From positions 1 through 6,799 of the forward strand of contig JAJPXA010000134.1 of NCBI GenBank assembly GCA_021205715.1: 6,799 nt of DNA, written 5' to 3'. The notes under the pieces are model-generated. The model was not told the DNA's origin. It searched no databases and saw nothing but the letters and a program-made list of their open reading frames with translations. The stretch comes from Bacillota bacterium. Its GTDB lineage: Bacteria; Bacillota; Clostridia; UBA1381. This document shows, piece by piece, positions 6,717 to 6,799 of the stretch. Made by a program: the position numbers and the translations under genes. Numbering within the stretch: the first letter of the stretch is position 1; every line of letters starts with the position of its first letter.

Positions 6717-6763
6717 TTTGCTTTGTTCATTTCGTTTGCTTCGACCTGCATTTGCAAAGCAAA
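6717..6763 (-). other. Inverted repeats in the rpoC leader
   Basis: The 101 bases upstream of rpoC are AT-rich with no recognisable gene. They contain a perfect 9-bp inverted repeat, TTTGCTTTG at 6717-6725 and its complement at 6755-6763, with a 29-base interval. In the rpoC transcript the pair would form a hairpin ending six bases before the GGAGG ribosome binding site. An alternative local hairpin, ATTTGC-AAA-GCAAAT (6750-6764), uses the same bases, so the two are mutually exclusive. GTTTGCTT is also directly repeated at 6716-6723 and 6734-6741. The stems are AT-rich and weak; a regulatory role is only possible. Confidence 0.35.
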
Positions 6764-6799
6764 TTTAAAGTCTACGTTAAATTTTATATATTTTAAATG

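Noticed and set aside
6699..6799. Open minus-strand frame running from the right edge to rpoC as the end of rpoB
   Set aside because: The translation (ending ANRVEVFKC) lacks the typical RpoB C-terminus, is AT-rich, and overlaps the ribosome binding site and start of rpoC. An open stretch of 35 codons can arise by chance.

Overview
The window carries five protein-coding genes and no RNA gene, CRISPR array or insertion sequence that I can see. It looks like a Clostridia-type Firmicute. The support is an IreB (UPF0297) gene, a DUF975 membrane protein, strong AGGAGG-type ribosome binding sites, TTGATA/TATAAT sigma-A promoters, and an RpoC without the Gram-negative trigger-loop insertion. Mixed GC-rich and AT-rich codon choice would fit an uncultured gut or rumen Clostridia genome, but I cannot name a species.

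Layout. On the minus strand at the left are ireB (9-260) and, 45 bases upstream of it, an M16 zinc metallopeptidase gene (306-1418). A divergent promoter region (about 1419-1611) separates these from a two-gene plus-strand operon: a DUF975 integral membrane protein (1612-2307) and a GNAT acetyltransferase (2312-2779). A strong bidirectional terminator (2817-2853) divides this operon from the convergent rpoC gene (2895-6698, minus strand), which fills the rest of the window. The last 101 bases are the rpoC leader. rpoB is expected beyond the right edge.

How the parts relate. rpoC encodes the catalytic beta' subunit of RNA polymerase. IreB is a small phosphoprotein of the Ser/Thr-kinase envelope-stress circuit. 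The M16 protein is a probable cytoplasmic peptidase. The two plus-strand genes are probably co-transcribed, but nothing here reveals a shared pathway. I see no sign of a new defence or mobile system; the region looks like ordinary chromosomal core and near-core genes.

The points most worth a second look are: the M16 gene, whose C-terminus is lost and replaced by a short odd tail next to a candidate ireB promoter; a roughly 90-residue insertion in RpoC after the active-site motif; the end of the rpoC transcription unit at a terminator instead of running into ribosomal genes; and a GNAT protein with substitutions at usually conserved positions.
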